From: an uncultured Methanoregula sp.
GTDB lineage: Archaea; Halobacteriota; Methanomicrobia; Methanomicrobiales; Methanospirillaceae
Assembly: GCF_963677065.1 (NCBI RefSeq)
Contig: NZ_OY781872.1
Span: 2,723,419-2,787,418, forward strand
DNA length: 64,000 nucleotides
Direction of reading: 5' to 3'
Shown: in pieces, positions 34,066 to 42,117 of the stretch
Layout of the letters: the number at the start of each line of letters is the position of its first letter
How positions within the stretch are numbered: the stretch's first letter is position 1
Notes under the pieces: model-generated
Database searches by the model: none
What the model saw: only the letters and a program-made list of their open reading frames with translations
Told to the model about the DNA's origin: nothing
Made by a program: the position numbers and the translations under genes

Positions 34066-34572
34066 ATGGACCAGTTTAAGATCCAAAAACTGGAAAAACG
34101 CTTAGGGTATGAATTCAAAAACCGGAATGAATTGTACCGAGCGCTTACTCATTCAACTTTTTCGAAAGAGGAGAAGGAGAAAAAAGGAGGAGCTCGATTA
34201 TGCCCCCATCAGGGCACGTATGCCACATTAGGGGATGCAATTTTAAAAGCAGTTTTTATTTGGGTGCTTATGGAGAAGGGACTAAAAACCAAAGGCGATA
34301 TAACAATTTTCAAAGCCGGCCTGGAAAAAAATCTAAAATTGGCCGAGGTGGGAAAACGACTCTGTCTTCTTGAGGACAATTTGATCCTTCATAGAATGGG
34401 TGATGGGGAACAATTAGAGAAAGGCTCAAAAAAATTGTGTGCTGATACCGTTGAAGCATTGGTTGGAGCTATTTTTGTCGACACAGGGCACTCATTGCCC
34501 GAAACAAAGATCTGTATTTCAAAGATATTTGCACTTGAATTAGATGGACTCGAAAGAAAATATCTGAAATAG
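34066..34572 (+). CDS. RNase III-like protein, single domain
   Basis: A 168-residue protein with only the RNase III endonuclease domain and no dsRNA-binding domain. LEKRLGYEFKNRNELYRALTHST opens the fold; YATLGDAILKAVF (~52-64) is the signature region with Asp57; ADTVEALVGAIFVDTG (~126-141) gives Asp127 and Glu130. In the usual signature (LEFLGD) a catalytic Glu precedes the Asp by four; here it is Ala53, so activity may be altered. The ATG at 34066 was chosen as the point where homology begins. First gene of the AT-rich island, same strand as the ATPase/TOPRIM pair 350 bp downstream. Codon use is AT-rich unlike neighbours. Confidence 0.8.
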   Translation: MDQFKIQKLEKRLGYEFKNRNELYRALTHSTFSKEEKEKKGGARLCPHQGTYATLGDAILKAVFIWVLMEKGLKTKGDITIFKAGLEKNLKLAEVGKRLCLLEDNLILHRMGDGEQLEKGSKKLCADTVEALVGAIFVDTGHSLPETKICISKIFALELDGLERKYLK

Positions 34573-34925
34573 AGATCACACGGCAGGAGAGCATAAGCAA
34601 ATACGCGGTACTGTGATTGATCCTGCATTGGAAAGAATTGGGTTTTTCCGGTGATACCTGCATGCGTTGGGGCGGGGCCTGGCTGTTGGGTAAGCGGCCC
34701 CGAGACAACGGCGAGCAGCCGGTACGGAGGTATCTGATCATATGCAAATGGAAATATTCCGAACCTTCGAATTTTTTAGGAGTGCCAAAAATTAGCGTCA
34801 CGAGACTTAAAAAGGGGGCATTAAAAAATATAGTCGAAATATTGAAAAAAATGACAAAGATATATCCTCCTTGAAAACTTATTATCAAAAAAGGAATCAG
34901 AATTTTTCAAAATCCGGTGATCCTA
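34573..34925 (+). other. Gap with GC-rich hairpin segment (34661-34735) in AT-rich island
   Basis: Between the RNase III-like and ATPase genes. A GC-rich patch in otherwise AT-rich DNA holds a perfect 7-bp stem CGGGGCC (34673-34679) / GGCCCCG (34696-34702) with a 16-nt loop, followed by CGGCGAGCAGCCGG. It resembles the dispersed intergenic element at 32406 and could be a repeat remnant or a structured RNA. No convincing gene. Confidence 0.4.
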
Positions 34926-36299
34926 ATGAAAGTAAAACGAATTGAAGTAAAAAATTTATTTGGAACATTCAACCATCAGATACAATTAAACACCTTCGAA
35001 CAGATTACGATAATACATGGTCCAAACGGATTCGGAAAGACAATTCTATTAAATATGTTATCCTATTTTTTCAATACTAGATTTTATGATTTGTTAAATA
35101 TTCCTTTTAAAGAATTTTTTCTGGAATTCGATGATGGAAAATCAGTTTTAATTAAAAAAGTGAGAGCAGCAACATTGAGTCAAAATATTGAGGATGAAAA
35201 AAAACAAATTTCGGAAATTTCACTTTATCTGGATTTTGACTATAAGGAAAGTTCAAACTCAGATCCTCAGCATTTTCAATATAAATCCTTAACAGGAAAT
35301 GATATCGAATTCCCAATTAACATAATTGAACGTCGAATACCTGAATTAACACGTGTTGGATCAACAACATGGATTCATGATATCTCTGGCGAAAAATACT
35401 CTTTAGATATGATCATAAATCAATACGGAGAGCAACTCCGAATTCCAAATTTACTTATTTCAAAATTACCTCCATGGCTAACATCATTGATTTCCAGTAA
35501 AAGTGTATATTTAATTAAAACTCAACGTCTGTTAAGTTTCTCTAATTCTGATCTTAGAATTAGAGAACGGCACTATGGTTATGATCAAGAATCCTCTAGT
35601 CCGATTCCTGTAATTGTAAAATATTCAAAGGAAATTACGCAAAAAATCGGAGAAATTTTAGCGAACAACAGCAAATTGTCTCAATCATTGGACAGGACGT
35701 TCCCTATTAGGGTTGTGAAATTACAAAAAGATCAATATCTTTCGAAAAAGGATGCTCAAGACAATTTATTACATCTTGAAGAAAAAAGAAAAAATCTGGC
35801 TGATGCAGATTTGTTGAATAAACAAGAAATTGATTTAAAAGAATTGTCAAAATTTGATAAATCAGATATCAAAATGCTGACTGTTTATGTAAAGGATGTT
35901 AATGAAAAACTCGGTGTATTTGACACAATTTACAGTAAAATTAGCATTCTAACTACAATTATCAATAATCATTTTCAATACAAAAAATTTTCAATAAGTC
36001 AAGAAAAAGGATTTGTGTTTACTGCACCTAATGGGAAGGAAATTCCATTAGAATATTTATCTTCTGGGGAGCAACATGAGCTTGTTCTTTTTTATGAATT
36101 ATTGTTTAAGGTTGAACCTGGCTCATTAATTCTTATCGATGAACCTGAATTATCCTTGCATGTATGTTGGCAAGAACAGTTTTTAGCTGATTTACAAAAA
36201 ATTACACAATTAATTGGGTTAGATGCAATAATTGCAACACATTCCCCCGAAATTATAAACGATCGATGGGATTTGACCGTTGAATTAAAAGGTCCATAA
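34926..36299 (+). CDS. AAA/ABC-type ATPase of a PARIS-like defence pair (AriA-like)
   Basis: A 457-residue SMC/ABC-related ATPase (AAA_15/AAA_21 type). Walker A is GPNGFGKT (32-39), the signature is YLSSGEQ (~377-383), Walker B is LILIDEPELSLH (~401-412), and the switch His lies in IIATHSPEII (~435-444). In between is a long helical insertion rich in Lys and Glu. It is followed by a DUF4435 gene 17 bases later; this ATPase plus DUF4435 pair defines PARIS anti-phage systems, where the ATPase senses a phage anti-restriction protein and releases the nuclease-like partner. ATG 34926 follows GGTGA; a GTG three codons earlier is possible. AT-rich, probably acquired. Confidence 0.85.
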   Translation: MKVKRIEVKNLFGTFNHQIQLNTFEQITIIHGPNGFGKTILLNMLSYFFNTRFYDLLNIPFKEFFLEFDDGKSVLIKKVRAATLSQNIEDEKKQISEISLYLDFDYKESSNSDPQHFQYKSLTGNDIEFPINIIERRIPELTRVGSTTWIHDISGEKYSLDMIINQYGEQLRIPNLLISKLPPWLTSLISSKSVYLIKTQRLLSFSNSDLRIRERHYGYDQESSSPIPVIVKYSKEITQKIGEILANNSKLSQSLDRTFPIRVVKLQKDQYLSKKDAQDNLLHLEEKRKNLADADLLNKQEIDLKELSKFDKSDIKMLTVYVKDVNEKLGVFDTIYSKISILTTIINNHFQYKKFSISQEKGFVFTAPNGKEIPLEYLSSGEQHELVLFYELLFKVEPGSLILIDEPELSLHVCWQEQFLADLQKITQLIGLDAIIATHSPEIINDRWDLTVELKGP

Positions 36300-36316
36300 A
36301 TTTTTTGGTGTTTCGA

Positions 36317-37195
36317 ATGAATCGAGATAGTAGGCCGGCTCCAGTTATTGCAACAAGTATCCGCTTACATCGTCAGAGAGATCCCAGAGCAGTATTGATT
36401 GTCGAAGGTAGTACCGACTCAAGAGTTTTTGGAGATTTTATAAATCCAATTACTTGTCGGTTTGTTTTTTCCTCTAGTCGGGAGAAGGCAGTGCAAATCT
36501 TAGATGAGTTAGAAAAGGATCGTTTTGAAGGAGTACTCGCAATAATTGATAAAGACTCGGACAATCTTTCCGAATTAAAATGGGAAAAAGCCAACCTGAT
36601 TTACACTGATTCGCATGACCTTGAGACAATGATTCTATCTTCAGATGCTTTTAAGAAATTCTTAAATGAGTTCGGATTGCCTGATAAAACGAAGGAAGAG
36701 AATATTGAAGAATTTGTTGAAAGAGTTAGAGAACGGTTAATCAACGCTTCAATCGGTATTGGGTATTTGCGTTGGTATTCTACACCAGAATGTCGAAATT
36801 TACAATTAAGCTTTAAATCCATTGATTTTGAGAAAATCGCTAACAAAAAAGAATTTACAATTCAATTTGATGATGCAATAATTGAATTAAGAAAAAAATC
36901 ATCAGAGTGCAAGGTAAAGGATTTCTCAAAAATTAAAAAGGAAATTGAAACTCATATTATTAAAAAAACCTTTGATCCTTGGGCCGTTTGTTCTGGTCAT
37001 GACATGGTGGCAATTTTAACAATATTCTTAAAAAATGGATTGGGCAATAAACGATGTGACGATGCCAGCAGTGATTGCATCGATGGAGCGCTTCGGTTAT
37101 CTTTCATTTATTCACATTTTCAGAAGACCAATGTTTTTCATTTGATGAAAAAATATGAGAGTGACAATAAACCATATTGTCTGCTAAAAGAATAG
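36317..37195 (+). CDS. DUF4435 TOPRIM-like protein of a PARIS-like pair (AriB-like)
   Basis: A 292-residue protein. AVLIVEGSTDSRVFGDF (25-41) carries the TOPRIM Glu30 and Asp34, and LAIIDKDSDNLSE (~74-86) the DxD-type acidic residues, matching DUF4435. YTDSHDLETMIL is the next conserved segment. In PARIS the AriB subunit is the toxic effector, a TOPRIM nuclease that acts on host RNA after release from AriA. Start at ATG 36317 has GGTG 6 nt upstream; TTG and GTG codons just before are alternatives. It is the last gene of the AT-rich island; the stop is ~118 bp before a decayed uvrA fragment. Confidence 0.85.
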   Translation: MNRDSRPAPVIATSIRLHRQRDPRAVLIVEGSTDSRVFGDFINPITCRFVFSSSREKAVQILDELEKDRFEGVLAIIDKDSDNLSELKWEKANLIYTDSHDLETMILSSDAFKKFLNEFGLPDKTKEENIEEFVERVRERLINASIGIGYLRWYSTPECRNLQLSFKSIDFEKIANKKEFTIQFDDAIIELRKKSSECKVKDFSKIKKEIETHIIKKTFDPWAVCSGHDMVAILTIFLKNGLGNKRCDDASSDCIDGALRLSFIYSHFQKTNVFHLMKKYESDNKPYCLLKE

Positions 37196-37312
37196 TCGAT
37201 TATTTTAATTTCTCATGGCCTTTGGCCGACTTACCGCACCCCCACCCTTCACTTTCCCCATCCCCAATCCTCACTTCAACAAATACCGGCACCAATCCAT
37301 CCCCCACATAAA

Positions 37313-37505
37313 ATGAAAACCATCCCCATCAAACGCACCCACCGACCCAACCTCAAAAATATCAGCGTCACGATCCCGCGGGACAACCTCGCGACGATCA
37401 ACGGAGCCTCGAACGGCTCCGGGAAATCAACGCACGCATTCGATACTCTCTACGCGGAAGGCCGGCGCCGGTTCGCCTGAGTCCCTCTCCACCTGCGCTG
37501 CCGGG
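37313..37505 (+). pseudogene. Decayed duplicate of the uvrA 5' end
   Basis: Begins ATGAAAAC and reads [21 protein letters not shown], then [21 protein letters not shown] before a stop at 37478-37480. It aligns with codons 1-~60 of the intact uvrA at 39000, sharing runs such as CTCCGGGAAATCAACGC. A one-base insertion at the stop restores the match for a further ~10 codons (GAGTCCCTCTCC). Walker A is altered (second Gly region [10 protein letters not shown]). It is a fragment left at the right side of the island. Confidence 0.8.
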
Positions 37506-37604
37506 TAAGGGGCAAAAAAGAATAATTGAGTGCCTGTTGAGAAAAGTCCGGTAAACCTGTTTTGGTCTTGCTCATTTTCGAATAAAATGAGGGAAGAGGA
37601 AGTA

Positions 37605-38036
37605 TTAACTGTTCAGCGATACTTCACCGGCCGGGACCGGACGGACGCACAGTTTCTTCCGGTGAGCTTCGCTCATAACGGCGTCAATCTTGCGGGAAGT
37701 CTCCAAAGAGTAATACGCCTCCCCGCACTGCTCACAGACCCGGGCCGGAACATCGTTGATTATCACAACTTCACCGCTGGCCCGGGCCATAAATTCTGTC
37801 GTGCTCTCCTCGAGTTTACCGTTACACAAGGCGCAATGGTCAAGTCCTGCAGGAGACGGCCGGGTAATTTTTTTCGCTTTCACCTTTGGTGCGTCAGTAA
37901 CCTTGATCTTCCTGGAGTATTTTTTCGGAGCTTCGCCCGCAACAACGGAAGACGCATCCTCCCTCGTCTCTGCAAACGTATTCTTCGTCTCTTTCAAAAA
38001 GAGTTTTGCGCGATCTTCTGTTTTTAATCTGGCCAT
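37605..38036 (-). CDS. YgiT-type zinc finger protein (MqsA-like)
   Basis: A 143-residue protein. Residues ~65-128 are a YgiT-type zinc finger: HCALCNGKLEESTTEF with the first CxxC, then VVIINDVPARVCEQCGEAYYS with the second CxxC, and LETSRKIDAVM. This domain is found in antitoxins of MqsA type and in stand-alone proteins. The N-terminal ~60 residues are Lys-rich and disordered-looking. No adjacent MqsR or DUF4258 toxin was found next to it, so an orphan antitoxin-like or regulatory role is possible. Confidence 0.8.
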   Translation of the reverse strand: MARLKTEDRAKLFLKETKNTFAETREDASSVVAGEAPKKYSRKIKVTDAPKVKAKKITRPSPAGLDHCALCNGKLEESTTEFMARASGEVVIINDVPARVCEQCGEAYYSLETSRKIDAVMSEAHRKKLCVRPVPAGEVSLNS

Positions 38037-38097
38037 ATTTCCTCCTTCTTATTGAACTATTGATAATCATAAGGACGGGATCATCTTTGCGTGAATA

Positions 38098-38670
38098 TTA
38101 GCGTTCATCATAATCGCTTAACGGTGCATTCTTCCCGATCCTCTCAAGTTCCTTGTGGATGTCGATATACAAGGGAACGGTATCCCTGCCCTTCAGTTTC
38201 CCGGGATCGAAAATAGCTTCATGAAAAGAGAATTTGACGTAGAATCCCACAGCATCGGGCTTTGCATCGACCGTAATGATCCTGCACCCGATGTATCGTG
38301 AGAACCGTATCCAGATGGAAAAAATCTTCAGCAGCATTGAGCGGCCAATTCCCTAATGCTCAAACTCCCTGTGGGTCGCAAGCCGTGCAATTTTCAGAGC
38401 CGAATAGGTTCTGTACTTATAATCAGGATCGCCATCGTCTTTTGCAAGCTCATCCTTCTTGATCACATCCGTGACAAGCGTGAAATACCCCACAAGACGA
38501 CCCTGCCAGAAAACCAGCCGGGTGACGGAAATCCGGTCCAGCTGGTTCTGGTAAGCATCTTCCGATAAAAAATCTTTCAGTTCGGGATTCCTGCATCTGA
38601 ATGTAGAAATCTGTTGATCGTGATCTGCAGTCAAAACTACAAATTCAAGATCATCGAGACTGATACTCAT
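38098..38670 (-). pseudogene. GNAT acetyltransferase interrupted by in-frame TAG
   Basis: From ATG 38670 the frame gives a GNAT N-terminal half (FRCRNPELKDFLSEDA, RLVFWQGRLVGYFTLVTD, ALKIARLATHREFEH), meets TAG at 38353-38355, and continues in the same frame as GIGRSMLLKIFSIWIRFSRY and VGFYVKFSFHE to TAA 38098. The TAG sits exactly in the acetyl-CoA loop, where Gln/Arg is expected before GIGR. So one nonsense change splits a ~190-residue enzyme of the type found in GNAT toxin modules. It directly follows a 48-codon gene with abutting stop and start. Confidence 0.75.
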
Positions 38671-38817
38671 TTAGAAACGCGAGCGTTCAGCCAGATCGGC
38701 TGCTTCCCTGATAAGCTTACGTCCTTCCTCGGTGTAGGTCGGATTATCAATATATTTCTGGAACCTGACAGACTCTTCCCGATCAAGGACGAGACCCAGT
38801 TCAATTGGTTTTGCCAT
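38671..38817 (-). CDS. Small antitoxin-like protein upstream of GNAT
   Basis: A 48-residue protein: MAKPIELGLVLDREESVRFQ, then YIDNPTYTEEGRKLIREAA and a basic end. The stop TAA directly abuts the ATG of the GNAT gene, and GGTGG lies 6 nt before its own ATG, so it is well supported as the first gene of a two-gene unit. Its size and place suggest a partner (perhaps antitoxin) of the GNAT protein; the family is not one I can name. With the GNAT gene broken it may be an orphan. Confidence 0.65.
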   Translation of the reverse strand: MAKPIELGLVLDREESVRFQKYIDNPTYTEEGRKLIREAADLAERSRF

Positions 38818-38999
38818 GGCTGTCCACCTTTGCTATGATGGTAACTAAGTTCGTTTGCATATTATAAAATTGTGGTCAATGTATCACTTCCGTTCGTCAC
38901 TACGCCCGGTATAATCTCCACAGGCTGCAATAAACTTCACTTTCATGCCCCAAACCTCACTCCTTTAACTACCGGAGCTGATTGACTCAGCACATATTC

Positions 39000-41807
39000 A
39001 TGAAAGACATCATCATCAAAGGTGCACGCCAGCACAATCTCAAAAATGTCAGCGTCACGATCCCCCGGGATAAGTTAGTCGTCATAACGGGAGTCTCCGG
39101 CTCCGGGAAATCAACGCTCGCATTCGATACCCTCTATGCGGAGGGCCAGCGCCGGTACGTCGAGTCCCTCTCCTCGTACGCCCGGCAGTTCCTCGGCATG
39201 ATGCACAAGCCCGACGTGGACTCCATCGAGGGGCTCTCGCCTGCCATCTCCATCGAGCAGAAGACCACCTCGAAAAATCCCCGGTCCACGGTCGGGACCG
39301 TCACCGAGATCTACGATTACCTCCGGCTCCTCTATGCCCGGATCGGGACGCCGTTCTGCCCCGAGCACAATATCCCCATCGCGGCCCAGACCCCGGATAA
39401 GATCGCAGACCAGATCGCGTCAGAGCACCCGGGCCAGGTCACCATCCTCGCCCCCATTGTCCGGCAGAAGAAAGGCACGTACCAGCAACTCTTAAAAGAT
39501 CTCAACAAGGAAGGCTACGCACGGGTCCGGGTCAATGGCAAGATCATCCGGACCGACGAGGAGATCAGCCTCGACCGGTACAAGAAGCAGGACATCGAGA
39601 TCGTGATCGACCGGCTCGATGCCGCTGACCGGACCCGGCTTGCCGAGGCGGTGGAGAACTGCTTAAAGAAGTCCGAGGGGCTCGTGCTCGTTGCCGATGA
39701 GGAGGAAAAGGAGTCCACCTACTCGTCCCTCATGGCCTGCCCGGTCTGCGGGATGGCATTCGAGGAACTCCAGCCCCGGATGTTCTCGTTCAACAGCCCG
39801 TTCGGGGCCTGCGAGGAGTGCCACGGCCTCGGGGTCAAGATGGAGTTCGACCCCGACTTAATCATCCCGGACAAGGAGCGGTGTATTGCTGACGGCGCGA
39901 TTGCCCCGTACCGCAACCCGATGGACGGCTTTAGGGGCCAGTACCTCGCAACCGTTGCGAAGAACTACGGCTTCTCGGCCATGACGCCGATAAAAGATCT
40001 CACCGAAGAGCAGTACAATGCCCTGATGTACGGCTCATCGAAGCGGATGAAGTTCTCGATGAGCATGAAGAACGGCGATGCCGAATGGTCGCACACCGGG
40101 GAATGGGAAGGACTCCTCCCCCAGACTGCCCGGCTCTATGCCCAGACCCAGTCCGACTGGCGCAAGCGCGAGCTCGAAGGCTACATGCGGGTCTCCCCCT
40201 GCCCGGCCTGCAATGGCAAACGGCTCAAGGACAAGGTGCTCGCGGTCCGGATCGACGGGAAATCCATCATCGATGTCACCGACATGTCGATTTCGGAAGG
40301 CATCGCGTTCTTCAAAAACATCCGGCTGACCAAAAAGGAAGCGGAGATTGCCAACCTGATCACAAAAGAGATCAAGAGCCGGATCGATTTTCTGGAGAAA
40401 GTCGGCCTCGGGTACCTCACGCTCTCAAGGAATGCCGGGACCCTCTCGGGCGGGGAAGCCCAGCGGATCCGGCTCGCAACCCAGATCGGATCCAACCTGA
40501 TGGGCGTGCTGTACGTCCTCGACGAACCCTCCATCGGGCTCCACCAGCGCGACAACCGGAAACTGATCGAGACCCTCCGGACGCTCCGCGATCTCGGGAA
40601 CACGGTGCTCGTGGTGGAGCATGACGAGGACATGATCCGGTCCGCAGAGCACGTGATCGACATGGGTCCCGGTGCCGGGATGCACGGAGGCGCCGTTGTA
40701 GCGGAAGGCAGCCCGAAGCAGATCGAGAAGAACAGGAAGTCCTTGACCGGCCAGTACCTCTCCGGGGCAAAGATGATCGATGTGCCGAAGACCCGCCGCT
40801 CATCCAAACGGTACATCACGGTCAGGGGATGCACGGAGAACAATCTCAAGAATATCACCGCGAAGTTCCCGATAGGGCTCCTCACGGTCATCACCGGGGT
40901 CTCGGGCAGCGGGAAGTCGACCCTCGTGTACGAGACCCTGTACAAGGGCATGATGCAGATCATCAACAAGTCAAAAGAGCAGGCCGGCAAGCACGAGAAG
41001 ATCATCTTCGACGCCGAGATCGACAAGGTGATCGTGATCGACCAGTCCCCGATAGGAAAGACCCCCCGGTCCAATCCCGCGACCTACACGAAAGTCTTCG
41101 ACGAGATCCGCACAGTCTTTGCCGAAACCAAGGAAGCAAAGATGCGGGGCTTTGCGCCGGGCCGGTTCTCTTTCAACATCAAGGGCGGCCGGTGCGAGGC
41201 GTGCGAGGGCGACGGCCTCATCAAGATCGAGATGAACTTCCTCCCCGATGTGTACATCGAGTGCGAGGAGTGCAAGGGCAAACGGTACAACCGGGAGACG
41301 CTCGAAGTCCTGTACAAGGGCAAGTCGATCGCGGACGTCCTCGATATGAGTGTCGAAGAGGCGATGAAACACTTCGAGAACATCCCGTCCATCCGGACGA
41401 AACTCGAGACCCTGTCACGGGTCGGCCTCGACTACATCAAGCTCGGCCAGAGTTCGACCACGCTCTCGGGCGGGGAAGCCCAGCGGATCAAGCTGACCCG
41501 CGAGCTTGCCAAGCGTGCAACCGGCAGGACGCTCTACCTGCTCGACGAGCCGACCACCGGGCTCCACTTCGATGACACCAAGAAACTGATCAAAGTGCTC
41601 GACGATCTCGTGGCAAAGGGCAACACCGTGATCGTCATCGAGCACAACCTCGATGTCGTCAAGTCGGCCGACTATCTCATCGATATCGGCCCCGAGGGCG
41701 GGGATGCCGGCGGCGAGATCGTTGCAACCGGAACTCCTGAACAGGTGGCTGATGTTGCCGGAAGTTATACCGGGCAGTTCCTCAGGCCCATCCTGAACGC
41801 GAAGTAA
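39000..41807 (+). CDS. uvrA: Excinuclease ABC subunit A
   Basis: A 935-residue UvrA, the damage-recognition ATPase of nucleotide excision repair. Both ABC modules are complete: GVSGSGKST Walker A near residues 31 and ~628, [12 protein letters not shown] and [12 protein letters not shown] signatures, [10 protein letters not shown] and [11 protein letters not shown]alker B. Zinc sites: CPVCG...CEECHG in the first module and CEACEGDG...CEECKG in the second. Start ATG 39000 matches the family start ([11 protein letters not shown]) and the duplicated fragment at 37313; a TTG six codons upstream is possible. uvrC lies 1.8 kb downstream; no uvrB is in the window. Confidence 0.98.
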   Translation: MKDIIIKGARQHNLKNVSVTIPRDKLVVITGVSGSGKSTLAFDTLYAEGQRRYVESLSSYARQFLGMMHKPDVDSIEGLSPAISIEQKTTSKNPRSTVGTVTEIYDYLRLLYARIGTPFCPEHNIPIAAQTPDKIADQIASEHPGQVTILAPIVRQKKGTYQQLLKDLNKEGYARVRVNGKIIRTDEEISLDRYKKQDIEIVIDRLDAADRTRLAEAVENCLKKSEGLVLVADEEEKESTYSSLMACPVCGMAFEELQPRMFSFNSPFGACEECHGLGVKMEFDPDLIIPDKERCIADGAIAPYRNPMDGFRGQYLATVAKNYGFSAMTPIKDLTEEQYNALMYGSSKRMKFSMSMKNGDAEWSHTGEWEGLLPQTARLYAQTQSDWRKRELEGYMRVSPCPACNGKRLKDKVLAVRIDGKSIIDVTDMSISEGIAFFKNIRLTKKEAEIANLITKEIKSRIDFLEKVGLGYLTLSRNAGTLSGGEAQRIRLATQIGSNLMGVLYVLDEPSIGLHQRDNRKLIETLRTLRDLGNTVLVVEHDEDMIRSAEHVIDMGPGAGMHGGAVVAEGSPKQIEKNRKSLTGQYLSGAKMIDVPKTRRSSKRYITVRGCTENNLKNITAKFPIGLLTVITGVSGSGKSTLVYETLYKGMMQIINKSKEQAGKHEKIIFDAEIDKVIVIDQSPIGKTPRSNPATYTKVFDEIRTVFAETKEAKMRGFAPGRFSFNIKGGRCEACEGDGLIKIEMNFLPDVYIECEECKGKRYNRETLEVLYKGKSIADVLDMSVEEAMKHFENIPSIRTKLETLSRVGLDYIKLGQSSTTLSGGEAQRIKLTRELAKRATGRTLYLLDEPTTGLHFDDTKKLIKVLDDLVAKGNTVIVIEHNLDVVKSADYLIDIGPEGGDAGGEIVATGTPEQVADVAGSYTGQFLRPILNAK

Positions 41808-42117
41808 AAGAAATTCTTTTTTGATTTTTTTTAAACCGGTATTGAACCGGCTGTAAGGAATTTTATCGCCGGAACTACGGCCCGGATTTTAGGAGCGGTC
41901 TCCGCGTCAGTGCCCCGCATGGCACAGCGGGGCATGTCCTCAACCACAATGCGATTCTTCACCGTTCCGATCCGCCGGGGATGGCGGCCCACCCCGTAAA
42001 CGAGGCTGCAGGGATCCGGAGCCCCCACCGGGCAAAAACCCTCAGGCTTAAACGAATTAAGAGCAGAATTAAAAAACGGTAAGGAGAGATCCGATCTCCC
42101 CGCGGGTCTTTTGAGAA
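41808..42117. other. Intergenic region with strong hairpin (41911-41934)
   Basis: No gene. A perfect 8-bp stem TGCCCCGC / GCGGGGCA with an 8-nt loop lies about 100 bp after uvrA. The T-rich stretch right after the uvrA stop (TTCTTTTTTGATTTTTTTT) is the likely terminator; the hairpin's role is unclear. Confidence 0.5.

Noticed and set aside
34617..34874. 85-codon plus-strand frame between the RNase III-like and ATPase genes
   Set aside because: It runs through the GC-rich hairpin element, starts without a ribosome site, and its text is not protein-like.
38353..38355. TAG as a pyrrolysine codon in the GNAT gene
   Set aside because: The order suggested by the other genes does not normally encode pyrrolysine, no pyl genes are in the window, and the position (acetyl-CoA loop) fits a nonsense mutation better.
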